NCBI GenBank assembly: GCA_032718475.1
Contig: JAUCBJ010004194.1
Span: forward strand, 1-64,000
Direction of reading: 5' to 3'
DNA length: 64,000 nucleotides
From: Nemertoderma westbladi
Lineage: Eukaryota; Xenacoelomorpha; Nemertodermatida; Nemertodermatidae
In this document: piece by piece, positions 32,093 to 41,699 of the stretch
How the letters are laid out: every line of letters starts with the position of its first letter
Position numbering within the stretch: position 1 is the stretch's first letter
Translations under genes and position numbers: made by a program
Notes under the pieces: generated by a model
The model's input: only the letters and a program-made list of their open reading frames with translations
Database searches by the model: none
What the model was told of the DNA's origin: nothing

Positions 32093-32211
32093 GTAAGTTG
32101 GTTTTACAAATTATTCATAATCTTTCAAATTTTCTCAAAATTCGACTGAATAATTTTCTCATTATTCGATTGAATAATTGAAGATTAACAGCCTATTATT
32201 ATATTATTCAG

Positions 32212-32343
32212 GCCCAGTAGAGGATCCCTGCCTTGTTTGCCCAATCGGTATAGAATACGACGATTGTGAGATAACAAGAGGAATGGTTACCGAATGCAGA
32301 TGTGCTGATGGATACGCTCTTGATGAATGTGGTACCTGTACTG
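32212..32343 (+). CDS. PAN/EGF extracellular gene, exon 3: Cys-rich EGF-like module
   Basis: Acceptor TATTCAG at 32211 and donor CTG|GTTAG at 32343; 132 bp, phase 1 on both sides. It encodes PVEDPCLVCPIGIEYDDC, then TECRCADGYALDECGTCT, an eight-cysteine module with the CxCxxGY(x)L features of EGF-like repeats but with CxxC pairs at the edges. It lies only 119 bp after exon 2, the one short intron of this gene. Confidence 0.75.
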
Positions 32344-33600
32344 GTTAGATAATTGAATGACGTACTTCTCCAATTTTATTTATTTATTTTCTAAAAACAT
32401 ATTCGCATTGCCTATGGAGATTAATGATTAAAGCCTGAAAAAAATCACGATTTTAGCGCCCCAGCCCAGAACGCAAAGGCATAGCTAGAAGTCATAATAA
32501 ATTAATATAGTGTAGTGATGCAAGTTGTCAGCGGACAGCGACAAGCAGGTGTTTCATCTCTAATAGCTAGAAGTAGAAGTTTGTTCCTCCTACTGGGAAA
32601 TTTTCAGTAGGGAAGTGTGACAGTTGTAAAACTGCCTGCGGATGGGGTAGTGCTGAGTAATGCATTCACTCTGATGTTTAGTATAAATATGTTTAACTGT
32701 GGAATTACTTTTAACTGTGGAACTGCGGAATGGCATTAGTTATATTTAACCCTATTAAACCCGGGGGGGTCAATATGACCACCACGTGGTTTTTTTTCGG
32801 AAGTTGGTGAAAATTTGGTGCCAGCACCAAATTTTGAAAACCATCAAATAAATCAATTGATTGTGTCACCTTGTTTCTTGCATTATACGAGTTTATGGGG
32901 GTCCTGAATCTGATGGCATCAAGAAAAACCGCACCGGACATCTCAAACTTGTACTTTTCGGTAATGGGTACGAAATTTGGTGCTAGCACCAAAATTGGCC
33001 ATATTACGCCGAAAAATACGATTAGCAATGATCTGGCAAATTAGAAATGTATTCCATTAAAATAAGCGCCCCAGAAAACTTAAAAATGTGAATTTATAGC
33101 ATCGTATAAGTGAATTTAAAAATTTTGTGTTTAAACTGAAAAGTGCTGGTTACTTATTTTTTTTTCATTTTTTGCCTACATAACAGGAAATAAAACAGCT
33201 ATTTATACTAATCAGATTATTTTTAAATATTTTTCAATGGATTTTACGCAACAGAAAACCTGTATTGAAAACAAATTATCCGAAAATTGTAACTTTCAAA
33301 TTTTATGAAAATTGTTCACTATATATATTGTTATTGTTATATTATTATTGTTATATAATAATCTCTTATTATTATTATTATTAAACTCTTTATAATATTA
33401 TTTTATTTATTGAGTTACATTAAAGCAAAACTAAATTACAAGAAACCGGTTAACTACATAATATTGTACAAAGTTCGTATATAGAGGAGCTAAAATTCGC
33501 AAAACATCAAATTCTCTCTCAGAGTAAGAAATACTCTAATACGAACAGACGGTCAATCATCCATCTAATGTTATATAAGTAATCTCAAGTCTCCAAGGTT
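32344..33600. other. Intron sequence with a palindrome-bearing dispersed repeat
   Basis: No exon seen. At 32745-33010 two direct, diverged copies of a phrase (CGG-AAGTTGGT/GTAATGGGTA...AATTTGGTGC) each end in a palindrome: 32810-32835 (AATTTGGTGCCAGCACCAAA) and 32973-32996 (TTGGTGCTAGCACCAA). The overlapping minus-strand frame 32711-33028 probably belongs to the same dispersed repeat. At 33320-33390 there is a TTAT/TTATTA microsatellite. Confidence 0.5.
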
Positions 33601-33795
33601 ACAGTTTTGTACTATCGAGTGTGCTATGCCTCGTCATTTCCGAATTGTAATTGACAGTTCTTTGATTGATAAAAGCCAAGCGCTGTTGGTTACCCCGGCA
33701 ACAACCGCGACGAAAGTCCCGACGAAATTGTTGTGACATAATATTATATAATATTGGGTTCACTGCTGAGTTGAGATAAATTAACACCTATGAGA
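33601..33795 (-). CDS. Terminal exon or remnant of a class A GPCR (TM7 and C-tail)
   Basis: The minus strand encodes VLIYLNSAVNPILYNIMSQQ, the TM7 segment with the diagnostic NPxxY motif of rhodopsin-family receptors. Then come FRRDFRRGCC (helix 8 with a candidate palmitoylation pair) and a polar tail ending at a stop. A TCATAG|GTGTTA acceptor-like site marks the 5' edge. TM1-TM6 are not present upstream on this strand within the window. The Ulp1-RT-RLE retroelement ends about 10 bp away, so the receptor gene may be split by it, or this may be a genuine last exon antisense in the large intron. Confidence 0.65.
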
Positions 33796-33805
33796 ATTCC
33801 TGGAT

Positions 33806-36800
33806 TCAGAGTAGGAATACCTCATCAAGGCCCGCCTGGTGGGGGGTGGTACCTAGGACAGATGTCGCATTCCCTCTGACCACTGCAATTGAGAGCCGCT
33901 GGAAAAGGAATTCTGTGGACCTAGGTTCACCTGTTTCCTTGGCGATTCTCCGCCCTATCTCCCGCAGTACTGCGGTGCCTTCTGCACCGATTGGGCCTAA
34001 GGTCTCTAAGGCAATAGTGCGGAATAAGTGGTGGTGCTGGAGCGCAGCATACTTATTTCCTTTACTGGTCTCTGCCATTAAAGCGGCTGCACCTGCAGAT
34101 TTACTTGTCTCGGGTAGATAGGAAGGAGCGAGGGTGTCCCTGCAAGTAAAGTCCCAAACGAGTGGGCGGCCTGAGGACCAAGGGGCAAAGGTCAAACCGT
34201 CTGGTTTCTTGCCATCTTGTGAAAGTCCTCGAGGCTCCAAGGTGGAGGCAATGCCGGCTGATGAGAGTGCACGGTGAATGATGTCATTGGCCTCTGCATG
34301 ACGGGTGTATTTCCCATAATTGTGTAAGCAGCTGAGGCCATGACTTCCACTTGTGTCGACTTCCAACCCGCAACCCCTGCAGGAATGCTCCTCGCAGATA
34401 GGTGTACCCAAGCGGAGAGCTGCTCCCACCCGCAGCTGCTCATCACTGAGGCGAAGGCCTAGGGATGATACCGGCAGTGCCCTTAGCCAGTCCCCGGCGT
34501 GGTCTGCGGCGGCAGCTAGGAGACGAGCCTTCTCTTTTGCTGATGAGGCTTTGATGATCAGTTCATCCTGTCGTGATGAGCACAGCGGGGCATCCCATCC
34601 TTTCTGAATGGCTTGATTGATTGGTTCAGGAAAATCGGTAGGTAGTAGTTGCTTTGCAGCTATTAGGAGTGGGTTGGGGATGCTGGAAATGGAACTGGGT
34701 AGTAGGGTGTTAAGCAGTGGGATGCACCCATGGCTGGAAGCCAGGAAAGCTGGTAAAGCTATGTCGGATGTGCTTCTAACCCCCAGTCCGCCCAAAGATA
34801 TTGGAAGGGAAGCCTGGGCCCAAGCATCACCCCCAATCCTAGTGTTGAGCACAATTTGGCAGCACTGCCGAATCTTATCATCTAGAGACTTCAATCGAGG
34901 CGATCCAAAGGCGGGTGAACACCACAGCACATACATCAACTTCGGAATGGCAAAGCAATGTCTGAGTAGGTATAGGGCGTCATGCGCCGATAGAAGGTGG
35001 AGGCGGTCGGCGAACCTAGAGAGGTCTGATTCCTTCTCTTCAAGGATCTTCTCCATGGCTGAATCTCCTAGGGGTGATCCAAGCAACAGCGCATCAGAAA
35101 AATCGATTGGTTTAATGCTTGGTGTGATGGCATCAAACAGAGCTGTTGTCTCTTCTTTCAGTTCTAAGGGAAAGTGCTTGCCAAAGATTAACTCACACTT
35201 GGATGCCTTGACCATAAGCCCTAACTTTGCTGCCTCGGCTATGACCCTCTTCAGGTCAGAAGCAACAACAGATGGTGTTCCACCCAAGGAACCGTCATCC
35301 AGGAACCACACGTTGAGAGGAGATTCCATGCTATCGACAAGTTCAATTGTGTCGTTGCTGAAGAATAGAGAGGCTAGTGGGTCTCCCTGTTGCATACCAT
35401 CGTCAGAGGCAATTGTTGTCCCATTGTAGAATAGGAGAGAGGGTTGCGAATATGACTGATATGCCAGGTTGTATAGTGGTGGGAGGTTCTTTAGCACTGC
35501 CCTCAAGGCTGGTCCGCGGTGAATACTGTTGAAGGCATTTGAGAAATCAATTTTGATCATGACTGTCTCTCTCTCTATTGACTCACTGAGGAAACGCCTG
35601 GCTGCATGTACTGCTGCTTCTGCACCCTGGGGGGTCCCGAACCCTAGCTGATGGGGTCCTAGCTTTAAACCGGAATGCTTTGCCGCTGAATGGCAGCCTG
35701 TTTTGGCGGTAAGTCGACGCAGAGTGCACCCCACGGCTATGGGGCGAACTCCACCTGCTGGTTTAGTGAAAGCACAAAGCCTGGCGCCATAGAGGTAAGG
35801 GAGAACTTCCTGGGGCACTCCTCCCTTTAGCATGATATTAGCTACCGATGTCATAGCCTTGAGGGAAGCCAGGGCAGCATCCCCCGCTGATGATGAGATC
35901 ATGTCCTTGAGGAACTGAGGATGGCAGTTGTCGGGACCTGGTGCCGAGCCATTGGGGAATAGCTTGATTGATTTTAGAACCTCTGGGTAAGATAGCTCGA
36001 GGGTCGGGACATCTGCTTCCTCTAATGACGGTACTCCGTGGAAGTCATCTGATGGGCGTGTAGGATGAAGGAGTCGGAGGGCTTCAAGGGTCTCTGAGGT
36101 GGCTGGGGCTATAGTGGCTGATGAGGATGCTAGTCGTGCAGCTGCTTTCACATTTCCTTCTTCTATCTTAGAGGCTATCAATTTCCCTAGCATGTCATCC
36201 GAGGATTGTTGAGTCTTGGGCTTCAGATGGGATGGAAGGCTAGTCGTAGGCAGTACTAGTAATTCTTTGGTGTTCTTGACCATCTCTTCAAATTCCAACA
36301 GTTGGTCCTTTACCTTGGCTGTGAGTGATTTGCAGGCTGGACCGATAGCCCTCCGGCCACGTCTGGACCTTGATCCCTGGGAGGGTACTCTGAGAGAGAA
36401 TGGAAAGGCCAGCAGGTTTAACCAGTTTGACTGACTGTTGTTGAGGTCGATGGCATCACAGAGACTACTGTAAAGTGTGGCTGCTTTTAGTCTTGCACCC
36501 CTGGGGATACGAGTCAGGGTTCTGATCCTAGTGAGGGTTTCGAATGCACTGCTAAGTGAATCTGATATGGCGCTCTGGCTGGCTACCACAGGAGCAGGGG
36601 ATGGAGTGTCATTGGTAAACGGTTGGGACAGTAGTCCGGGTGACCCTTGAGACATGGCTGGCTGATTAGAGTGTAAGTCGGGTGGAATTGCAGCTTCAGC
36701 AGGAGCGGAGGAACCGGTGGCTGGAAATGTAATGATGGAACCTGACCCAGGACAAGAGGTGCCTTCAGTGGATCTGTGTTTGCGCAGCCCTCCCTTGGGG

Positions 36801-37795
36801 TTGACACAGCATAATTTAGAGCAGGTGGTGCATGGGAACTTGAGGGACAGTCCTCCACTGGTAATGGTGGGAGGTTGTCCCGGCTCTAGCGGTGCAATTG
36901 ATGGAGTATGGGTAAATAGGGGTGGATGAGAGTTCGGGACCAGAGTGGGGTCTCCAATTTGATTGTTATCCTGGGAGGATTCGGCTGATTGGATTGGAGG
37001 TTGTTTCGGCTCTAGCGGTGAGATTGATTGTGTATGGTTAAGCACGGGTGGGTGAGAATTCGGAAACGGGGTGGGATCTCCAATTGGAGGTGGTGTAGGT
37101 GTCGGTGCCTTCTGTTGATTGGCTGACCAAACTAGAGGGGCATTTCTGGAAATATCAGAATACAGATCACTACGATGCTTGGAAATGGTAATATCATTGA
37201 TATCCTCAAAATCCGATCGTGAGTAACCTTCAATACACCACTTTGCAAACCTACAGATATATACCCCACATTGATAGGTGTTGTATTGCACCTTTTGAAT
37301 GGAGGGATAAACGGTAATTGGGGGGAGGTCCACATTGTAATGAATGGCAACGAGATGCACCCATTCTTTGATAGAATCAACAACTGTTTGGTTAGAGCCC
37401 CCCAGTGAGTCGAAAAACCAAATTGCTGACTTTAAAGGGGAGTAAACAGCAAGGGTCCAGTGGCAATTGTTTACATTTATAGGGAAAAATATGAAATCGT
37501 TATCAAAAACTGGCACTGAAGCGCCCTTGCTCAGACTCTGTATGTTCTTAAAGCCGCCTTCTTGAAAGATGTCAACGAAATGAGAGTTAAAAACTCTTGC
37601 ATGGCCGTTGTAGCCTAAACACAAGCTGGATATAACTGCTTCAACAATGTTATCTGTCAACCAGTTTTGCCCATTTAACGATTCTATATCGTGCCTCGAG
37701 AGAGGCAGACCTCCAAATTCGTACATGTCTTCAGATTCGGGAGTTGGGTCTGCTAGAAGCTCACTATCAGTGAGACTAATGAAGGGTATTTCCAT
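33806..37795 (-). CDS. Intact retrotransposon polyprotein: Ulp1 protease, zinc finger, reverse transcriptase, restriction-like endonuclease
   Basis: A single uninterrupted 1329-codon ORF. Residues 25-190 form a C48/Ulp1 cysteine protease: H112 in NCHWTLAVY, D129 in WFFDSLGG, Q170 and C176 in QYNTYQCGVYI. A Pro/Ser-rich region follows, then a Cys/His finger near residue 325 (CTTCSKLC...H...C). The RT has MIKIDFSNAFNSIHRG (about 750), GMQQGDPLASLFFS and the catalytic VWFLDDGSLGG (about 832). Near 1140 comes CRGCG...H...C, then KKPDG and PLVWDFTC, the PD-(D/E)XK endonuclease of R2/NeSL-like early-branching LINEs. Ulp1-bearing lineages of this type include NeSL and Utopia, but I cannot assign the clade. 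The GC content is clearly higher than in the flanks. An open frame of this length suggests a young, possibly active copy. Confidence 0.92.
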   Translation of the reverse strand: MEIPFISLTDSELLADPTPESEDMYEFGGLPLSRHDIESLNGQNWLTDNIVEAVISSLCLGYNGHARVFNSHFVDIFQEGGFKNIQSLSKGASVPVFDNDFIFFPINVNNCHWTLAVYSPLKSAIWFFDSLGGSNQTVVDSIKEWVHLVAIHYNVDLPPITVYPSIQKVQYNTYQCGVYICRFAKWCIEGYSRSDFEDINDITISKHRSDLYSDISRNAPLVWSANQQKAPTPTPPPIGDPTPFPNSHPPVLNHTQSISPLEPKQPPIQSAESSQDNNQIGDPTLVPNSHPPLFTHTPSIAPLEPGQPPTITSGGLSLKFPCTTCSKLCCVNPKGGLRKHRSTEGTSCPGSGSIITFPATGSSAPAEAAIPPDLHSNQPAMSQGSPGLLSQPFTNDTPSPAPVVASQSAISDSLSSAFETLTRIRTLTRIPRGARLKAATLYSSLCDAIDLNNSQSNWLNLLAFPFSLRVPSQGSRSRRGRRAIGPACKSLTAKVKDQLLEFEEMVKNTKELLVLPTTSLPSHLKPKTQQSSDDMLGKLIASKIEEGNVKAAARLASSSATIAPATSETLEALRLLHPTRPSDDFHGVPSLEEADVPTLELSYPEVLKSIKLFPNGSAPGPDNCHPQFLKDMISSSAGDAALASLKAMTSVANIMLKGGVPQEVLPYLYGARLCAFTKPAGGVRPIAVGCTLRRLTAKTGCHSAAKHSGLKLGPHQLGFGTPQGAEAAVHAARRFLSESIERETVMIKIDFSNAFNSIHRGPALRAVLKNLPPLYNLAYQSYSQPSLLFYNGTTIASDDGMQQGDPLASLFFSNDTIELVDSMESPLNVWFLDDGSLGGTPSVVASDLKRVIAEAAKLGLMVKASKCELIFGKHFPLELKEETTALFDAITPSIKPIDFSDALLLGSPLGDSAMEKILEEKESDLSRFADRLHLLSAHDALYLLRHCFAIPKLMYVLWCSPAFGSPRLKSLDDKIRQCCQIVLNTRIGGDAWAQASLPISLGGLGVRSTSDIALPAFLASSHGCIPLLNTLLPSSISSIPNPLLIAAKQLLPTDFPEPINQAIQKGWDAPLCSSRQDELIIKASSAKEKARLLAAAADHAGDWLRALPVSSLGLRLSDEQLRVGAALRLGTPICEEHSCRGCGLEVDTSGSHGLSCLHNYGKYTRHAEANDIIHRALSSAGIASTLEPRGLSQDGKKPDGLTFAPWSSGRPLVWDFTCRDTLAPSYLPETSKSAGAAALMAETSKGNKYAALQHHHLFRTIALETLGPIGAEGTAVLREIGRRIAKETGEPRSTEFLFQRLSIAVVRGNATSVLGTTPHQAGLDEVFLL

Positions 37796-38991
37796 GATTG
37801 ATCGTTTGAAGGAAGGAGGCCTTTAGTTTGTTTAGCTAGTCGCATTCATTTGGACGTGCAGACGCACCATCACCGCCTACCATCGACAATAAATGGACAT
37901 GGTTCTGTTTTTATATACAATCTAACTCAAACAACAGTTTAGCTAGTTTTTTATTTTAATGATAAATTTAGATTTCATTAAACTCCGAAAAAAAAAAAAA
38001 ATCACAATTCCAATTGTTATATTGTTATATATATATTGTTATTGTTATTGTTATGTTATTATTGTTATATTGTTATATATATATTGTTAACTAGTATTAA
38101 CTAATATTAAATAGCGAAAAATATAATTTTTCTGACCTGTCTTGTAGAATAGCGAATTAATAAATAATTTATTAAGTGATTAATAAAGATGAAAATTTGC
38201 ACCATGTCATGACCACGAAGTAATGATAAAACAAATCGGCTGTTCACTCCCAAGGACATCTACTGTAGATGAAGACGTGTAAGAAACTCTACTATTAGAG
38301 TTCTACTACGAAACTCTTACTGAAAATAATGGCCAACTCACTACCAAAATGCTGAAGTGGCTGTTTTACTGAGAGTGCACGCAGAGTGCACAGAATTATT
38401 ATTAGTGTATAGACCTAACAATCAAGGCGTAGCAATACACTTACCCCATGTCCTGGAATATAGTGTCGTTATTCTGGTACCTCCCCCCCCCCCCAAATTT
38501 TTCTACAAATCATAATGAGATTGCATGAAATTTGAAACAGAGATAATTACACATTCCTCCTCCTTGCTGGGTGAGCCAGTGATGATAGTTTTTTTATCAT
38601 TTATTTTTCATTAATTAGTATTTAATTGTTTTTTTTAGTAGGTAAATGCAGTTCTAGAATTAGTTTAAAGAGCTATAGTTTGTTATTGTTCTATTAGTCG
38701 AAGAAGTATCTCGTACATAGTTGTTCCGCTATATTCCCCATACATAGATTCCAACTAATTGTATTCCTCCCCTACGCTACGCTAAAAGGTGGCGTTAGTG
38801 TATATTCGTAACTCTATAGATCTAAATTCATAGTCTTTTGTAACATAAAATTATATCCCATTCCCTTTTTTAACAACTCGCTATATATACAATCATTACC
38901 TAACTATGTATAAACACTAACCACTAGCCCCACCCACCACCCTATAACGTATTTAAAGGCTTTGCGGATTTCATCGCTTAATATTTTGGTG
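37796..38991. other. No gene; 5' flank of the retroelement, simple repeats, poly-C
   Basis: The first ~100 bp may be the element's 5' untranslated region. Poly-A at about 37988-38000, TTATTG/TATATATTGTTA microsatellite at 38010-38100, and a run of about 12 Cs at 38486-38497. No coding signal. Confidence 0.4.
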
Positions 38992-39022
38992 GTTCACCCA
39001 GCCATTGCATGGCTGGGTGAAC
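38992..39022. repeat. 31-bp perfect hairpin
   Basis: GTTCACCCAGCCAT and ATGGCTGGGTGAAC are exact complements around TGC. A related word (TGCTGGGTGAGCCAGTG) lies at about 38566. It may mark the end of a decayed element covering the next 1.2 kb. Confidence 0.8.
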
Positions 39023-40511
39023 AAATGATTTAAATTTCAAAGATAAACTTTAAAGTATGTCTGAAAATGTCCCCATAGACTTTGCTTATAATGTACGAAT
39101 TACAATTTAATATAAAAATACTCTTATTCCATGCTTTAGGCCAAAGATCACAAAGATCATGATCAAAGATCATAAAAATGACCCTTTTGGATAAATTGAC
39201 TAAAATTGTGTTTATCGTCCACTAGTGAACCCGTATCGACCAAAAAGTTTCGAATTTTAAATCAATATCGCTCATTTTGCTTTTTCGGTATATTTTCGCC
39301 TACTTCCCAAAGGTGGTGATTCGCCTCCGATATTCGACTAGGTGGTCGGGACCCCAATTTTACGGAAATCCATTTATCTCGGCTTCCGCTGGGTCTTTTC
39401 GAAAATTTAAAAAATTGGCGAGCTCCTCTCGTTGTTTCCCATCGATTGGCACCGTTAATTTTGAGATTCGATTAATTAATTCGCTCTTAATTAGCGCTAA
39501 TTGCTAATTACTGCATTTTTTAACGACTCGTTAATTTTCCTCTATATCTCGAGAACTTCTTAATTTACGATTCCGGGACCGCTTCCGTTGGATAGAGCTC
39601 GAGCTTGCCGACCATATCTCTTGTACATGTTTTAACTTAAAACCGTTCCTTCCCGTAGTAATAGGCGAAAATAATATCGTCCAATCGGAAAGCTTCGTTG
39701 GCCCCGTAGACCCCCTAGAATTAATTTTTTTCAAATTTTTATCGGGTCCGTCTAGCATAATTCGGGGGTGAGGAACATTTTCTACTTTCAAACTTTTCCC
39801 AAATTCCCACTCCTTCCGGTCGTATTTCGCCAAAGATCGTAAAGATCGTGTTCGATCAGCTACCGATCGGCCCCTATAGGTCGAGTCGTTCCAAAAAAAG
39901 AATGAGCTGGACTAACATCTATACCCTCTACGCGATCCCGTTGGCCGCTAGTCTCCATCTATTGCCAGTTTGGCTGTAGCGTTTGGCGGGAAATTCAAAT
40001 TTCTAAAACGTTCCATTGGGCCCAACTCGAAAACCGTCGGTCGGATTCGCTCGAAATCAAAATTTAGAAAGTTAATAGGGGGTCTATCCTCCTACTGGGA
40101 TGGTCGGCTTCCCCCCTAAGCGCCCCCTTATACCCTAACTCGCCCAAGTATACCCCCTTTCTATCACATTCCCGGATTTTAGTATTGGGTGAGGAATTGG
40201 TAGTGGTTAGTAAGGGCTAAAGCCCTTTTTCGCCTTGCGGCGATTAAAAAACATCCTCTATCATCCAGAATTTTTATTTTCGCTTTCATTCTTTAGCTAC
40301 AAGCGTTTGAAAAAGGTGTCTCCGTCGATAATACACCAGTTACACCGCAGTTATTCTTCAAACATTTAGTGATTTGTTGGTACTAGTGGAAAGCTGACAG
40401 TGCAAGGATTCCAAATATGTAAAAATATTTGAATTTGGTTGGGAAATAGCTGAGATAGGGGCATTCGAATTTTGCATGTATTTGCTTCGGCTGCAGGCCA
40501 TTTATTCTATT
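39023..40511. other. No gene; unclassified sequence rich in TCG, with terminal hairpins
   Basis: From about 39240 to 40200 the texture changes: many TCG and CCG words, phrases such as ATCTCGGCTTCCGCTGGG and ATATCTCGAGAACTTC, and frames at 39277-39507 and 39531-39833 without a domain. It ends near 40207-40247 in two adjacent hairpins (AAGGGCTAAAGCCCTTT and CGCCTTGCGGCG). I suspect a single ~1.2-kb non-autonomous element between this and the hairpin at 38992 but cannot define its ends. Confidence 0.4.
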
Positions 40512-40650
40512 AATAAATACACAATGTTCTAGAACATTTATTTTTGTTTATCTCATAAATAGCTTGGCAACAATGCAATGCCTACATGATAATACTCTAG
40601 TATATGGATATTCATATAATCAAATTGTTCTAGAACATTGTGTATTTATT
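40512..40650. mobile_element. 139-bp MITE with 25-bp perfect terminal inverted repeats
   Basis: The left end AATAAATACACAATGTTCTA plus GAACA is exactly mirrored by the right end TGTTC followed by TAGAACATTGTGTATTTATT. The interior of about 89 bp is unique and AT-rich. Tips with the TTCTAGAA palindrome resemble remnants near 7.5-7.7 kb. Confidence 0.85.
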
Positions 40651-40994
40651 TAATATAATAAATAATTAATAGAATATAAAAAATGTGTTGCACACATGTT
40701 AATAAATATAGAACATTTACCGATAAACAATTAAATGAACCTACAATCTTATCACCCCAAGGTGTCCCCCTCATATCGCACATGGAGACACATGTTAGTG
40801 GTCCAATAGATCAATATAGTCCACTCAAAATGTATCTCACATATTTTTTATACTTATTTGATTTTTGGTTCATTAAGCATTTCAAAATGTTGAATTCCAA
40901 GCCAGTACCTTGCTTTTTGATTAATTGTTTTAGGTTTCTGGCTTATTTTAAATATCACCGCAATAATCATTATATATTATAAATTAATCAACAG
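40651..40994. other. Intron sequence, no supported exon
   Basis: The plus-strand frame 40683-40982 has no recognised domain, no acceptor/donor pair matching the phase-1 pattern and an aromatic-rich low-complexity end. I treat it as intronic. Confidence 0.4.
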
Positions 40995-41135
40995 ATGTAG
41001 ATGAGTGCGCTGATGGTAAGCACGGATGCATTGAAAGTGCCACTACAACTGGAAGTTGTACAAACACTGAGGGAAGCTATCAATGTGAATGTAAAGCTGG
41101 CTCCATACCAACCAATAATCCATTGCAATGTCAAG
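40995..41135 (+). CDS. PAN/EGF extracellular gene, exon 4: calcium-binding EGF domain
   Basis: Acceptor AATCAACAG at 40994 and donor CAAG|GTAAT at 41135; 141 bp, phase 1-1. It encodes DVDECADGKHGC...GSC, then TNTEGSYQCECKAG...C, six cysteines with the DxDEC start and the CxNxxxxYxC hydroxylation/calcium signature of cbEGF modules. The exon is about 86 percent identical at the DNA level to exon 5 at 52669, so the two arose by exon duplication. Confidence 0.88.
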
Positions 41136-41145
41136 GTAATTGTTT

Positions 41146-41409
41146 TTATGCGTTTATATGCAATTCAACCTCCTTAGCAGCCCTCTCTACTTTATTCTTA
41201 TTAGATAGACGATGTGCATCTGCTAGTGTATTAGAGAGCAGGGCGATGTCATCCGCAAAGTCGGTGTCTGTGACTGTAGTTGCCGGATATCTGCTACTTG
41301 TGCATTCTTGTATTATGAATCCCATATCTTCACCCTTTGTGGCCGTCCTCATTGCGTAACCCATTACAATAATTACAAATAGTAATGGTGCTAATGTGTC
41401 ACCTTCCAT
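41146..41409 (-). pseudogene. RTE-like LINE fragment: RT palm with FADD
   Basis: The minus strand reads EGDTLAPLLFVIIVMGYAMR, then TVTDTDFADDIALLSNTLAD and ERAAKEVELHINA, the palm and catalytic FADD of an RTE-type RT. It lies downstream (minus-strand sense) of another copy's C-terminal block at 41712-42008, so it belongs to a separate insertion. It begins only about 10 bp after the donor site of exon 4. Confidence 0.75.
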
Positions 41410-41515
41410 TATGCCAGCCAGGATTGAGAAGATCTCAGTTTCACCTTCTGGTGAAAGTACCTAAGCTTCTGTGTCACAATAACAATCCAATGCCAGAGAC
41501 AATTACTCAGTCCTA

Positions 41516-41617
41516 ACACTATTATTTCCCTAATCACAACTCTTTCCAGACACAATTATTTCCCTAATCACAACTCTTTCCAGACACTATTATTTCCCTA
41601 ATCACAACTCTTTCCAG
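41516..41617 (+). repeat. 34-bp tandem repeat, three units
   Basis: The unit ACACTATTATTTCCCTAATC with ACAACTCTTTCCAG occurs three times at 34-bp spacing, followed by a partial unit. It lies within the RTE-derived region and is probably a local expansion. Confidence 0.85.
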
Positions 41618-41699
41618 ACACTATTCTTTCACTTACACTCCTGAACAGATTATTTAATGCTGCCCATGCCTTCCCCTTATATATCCGGAAGTCTTCTCC

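Noticed and set aside
34353-36929. Plus-strand frames of 70-270 codons
   Set aside because: Shadows of the 1329-codon minus-strand retroelement ORF.
40683-40982. Possible extra exon of the PAN/EGF gene
   Set aside because: No cysteine pattern and no acceptor/donor pair giving phase 1-1.
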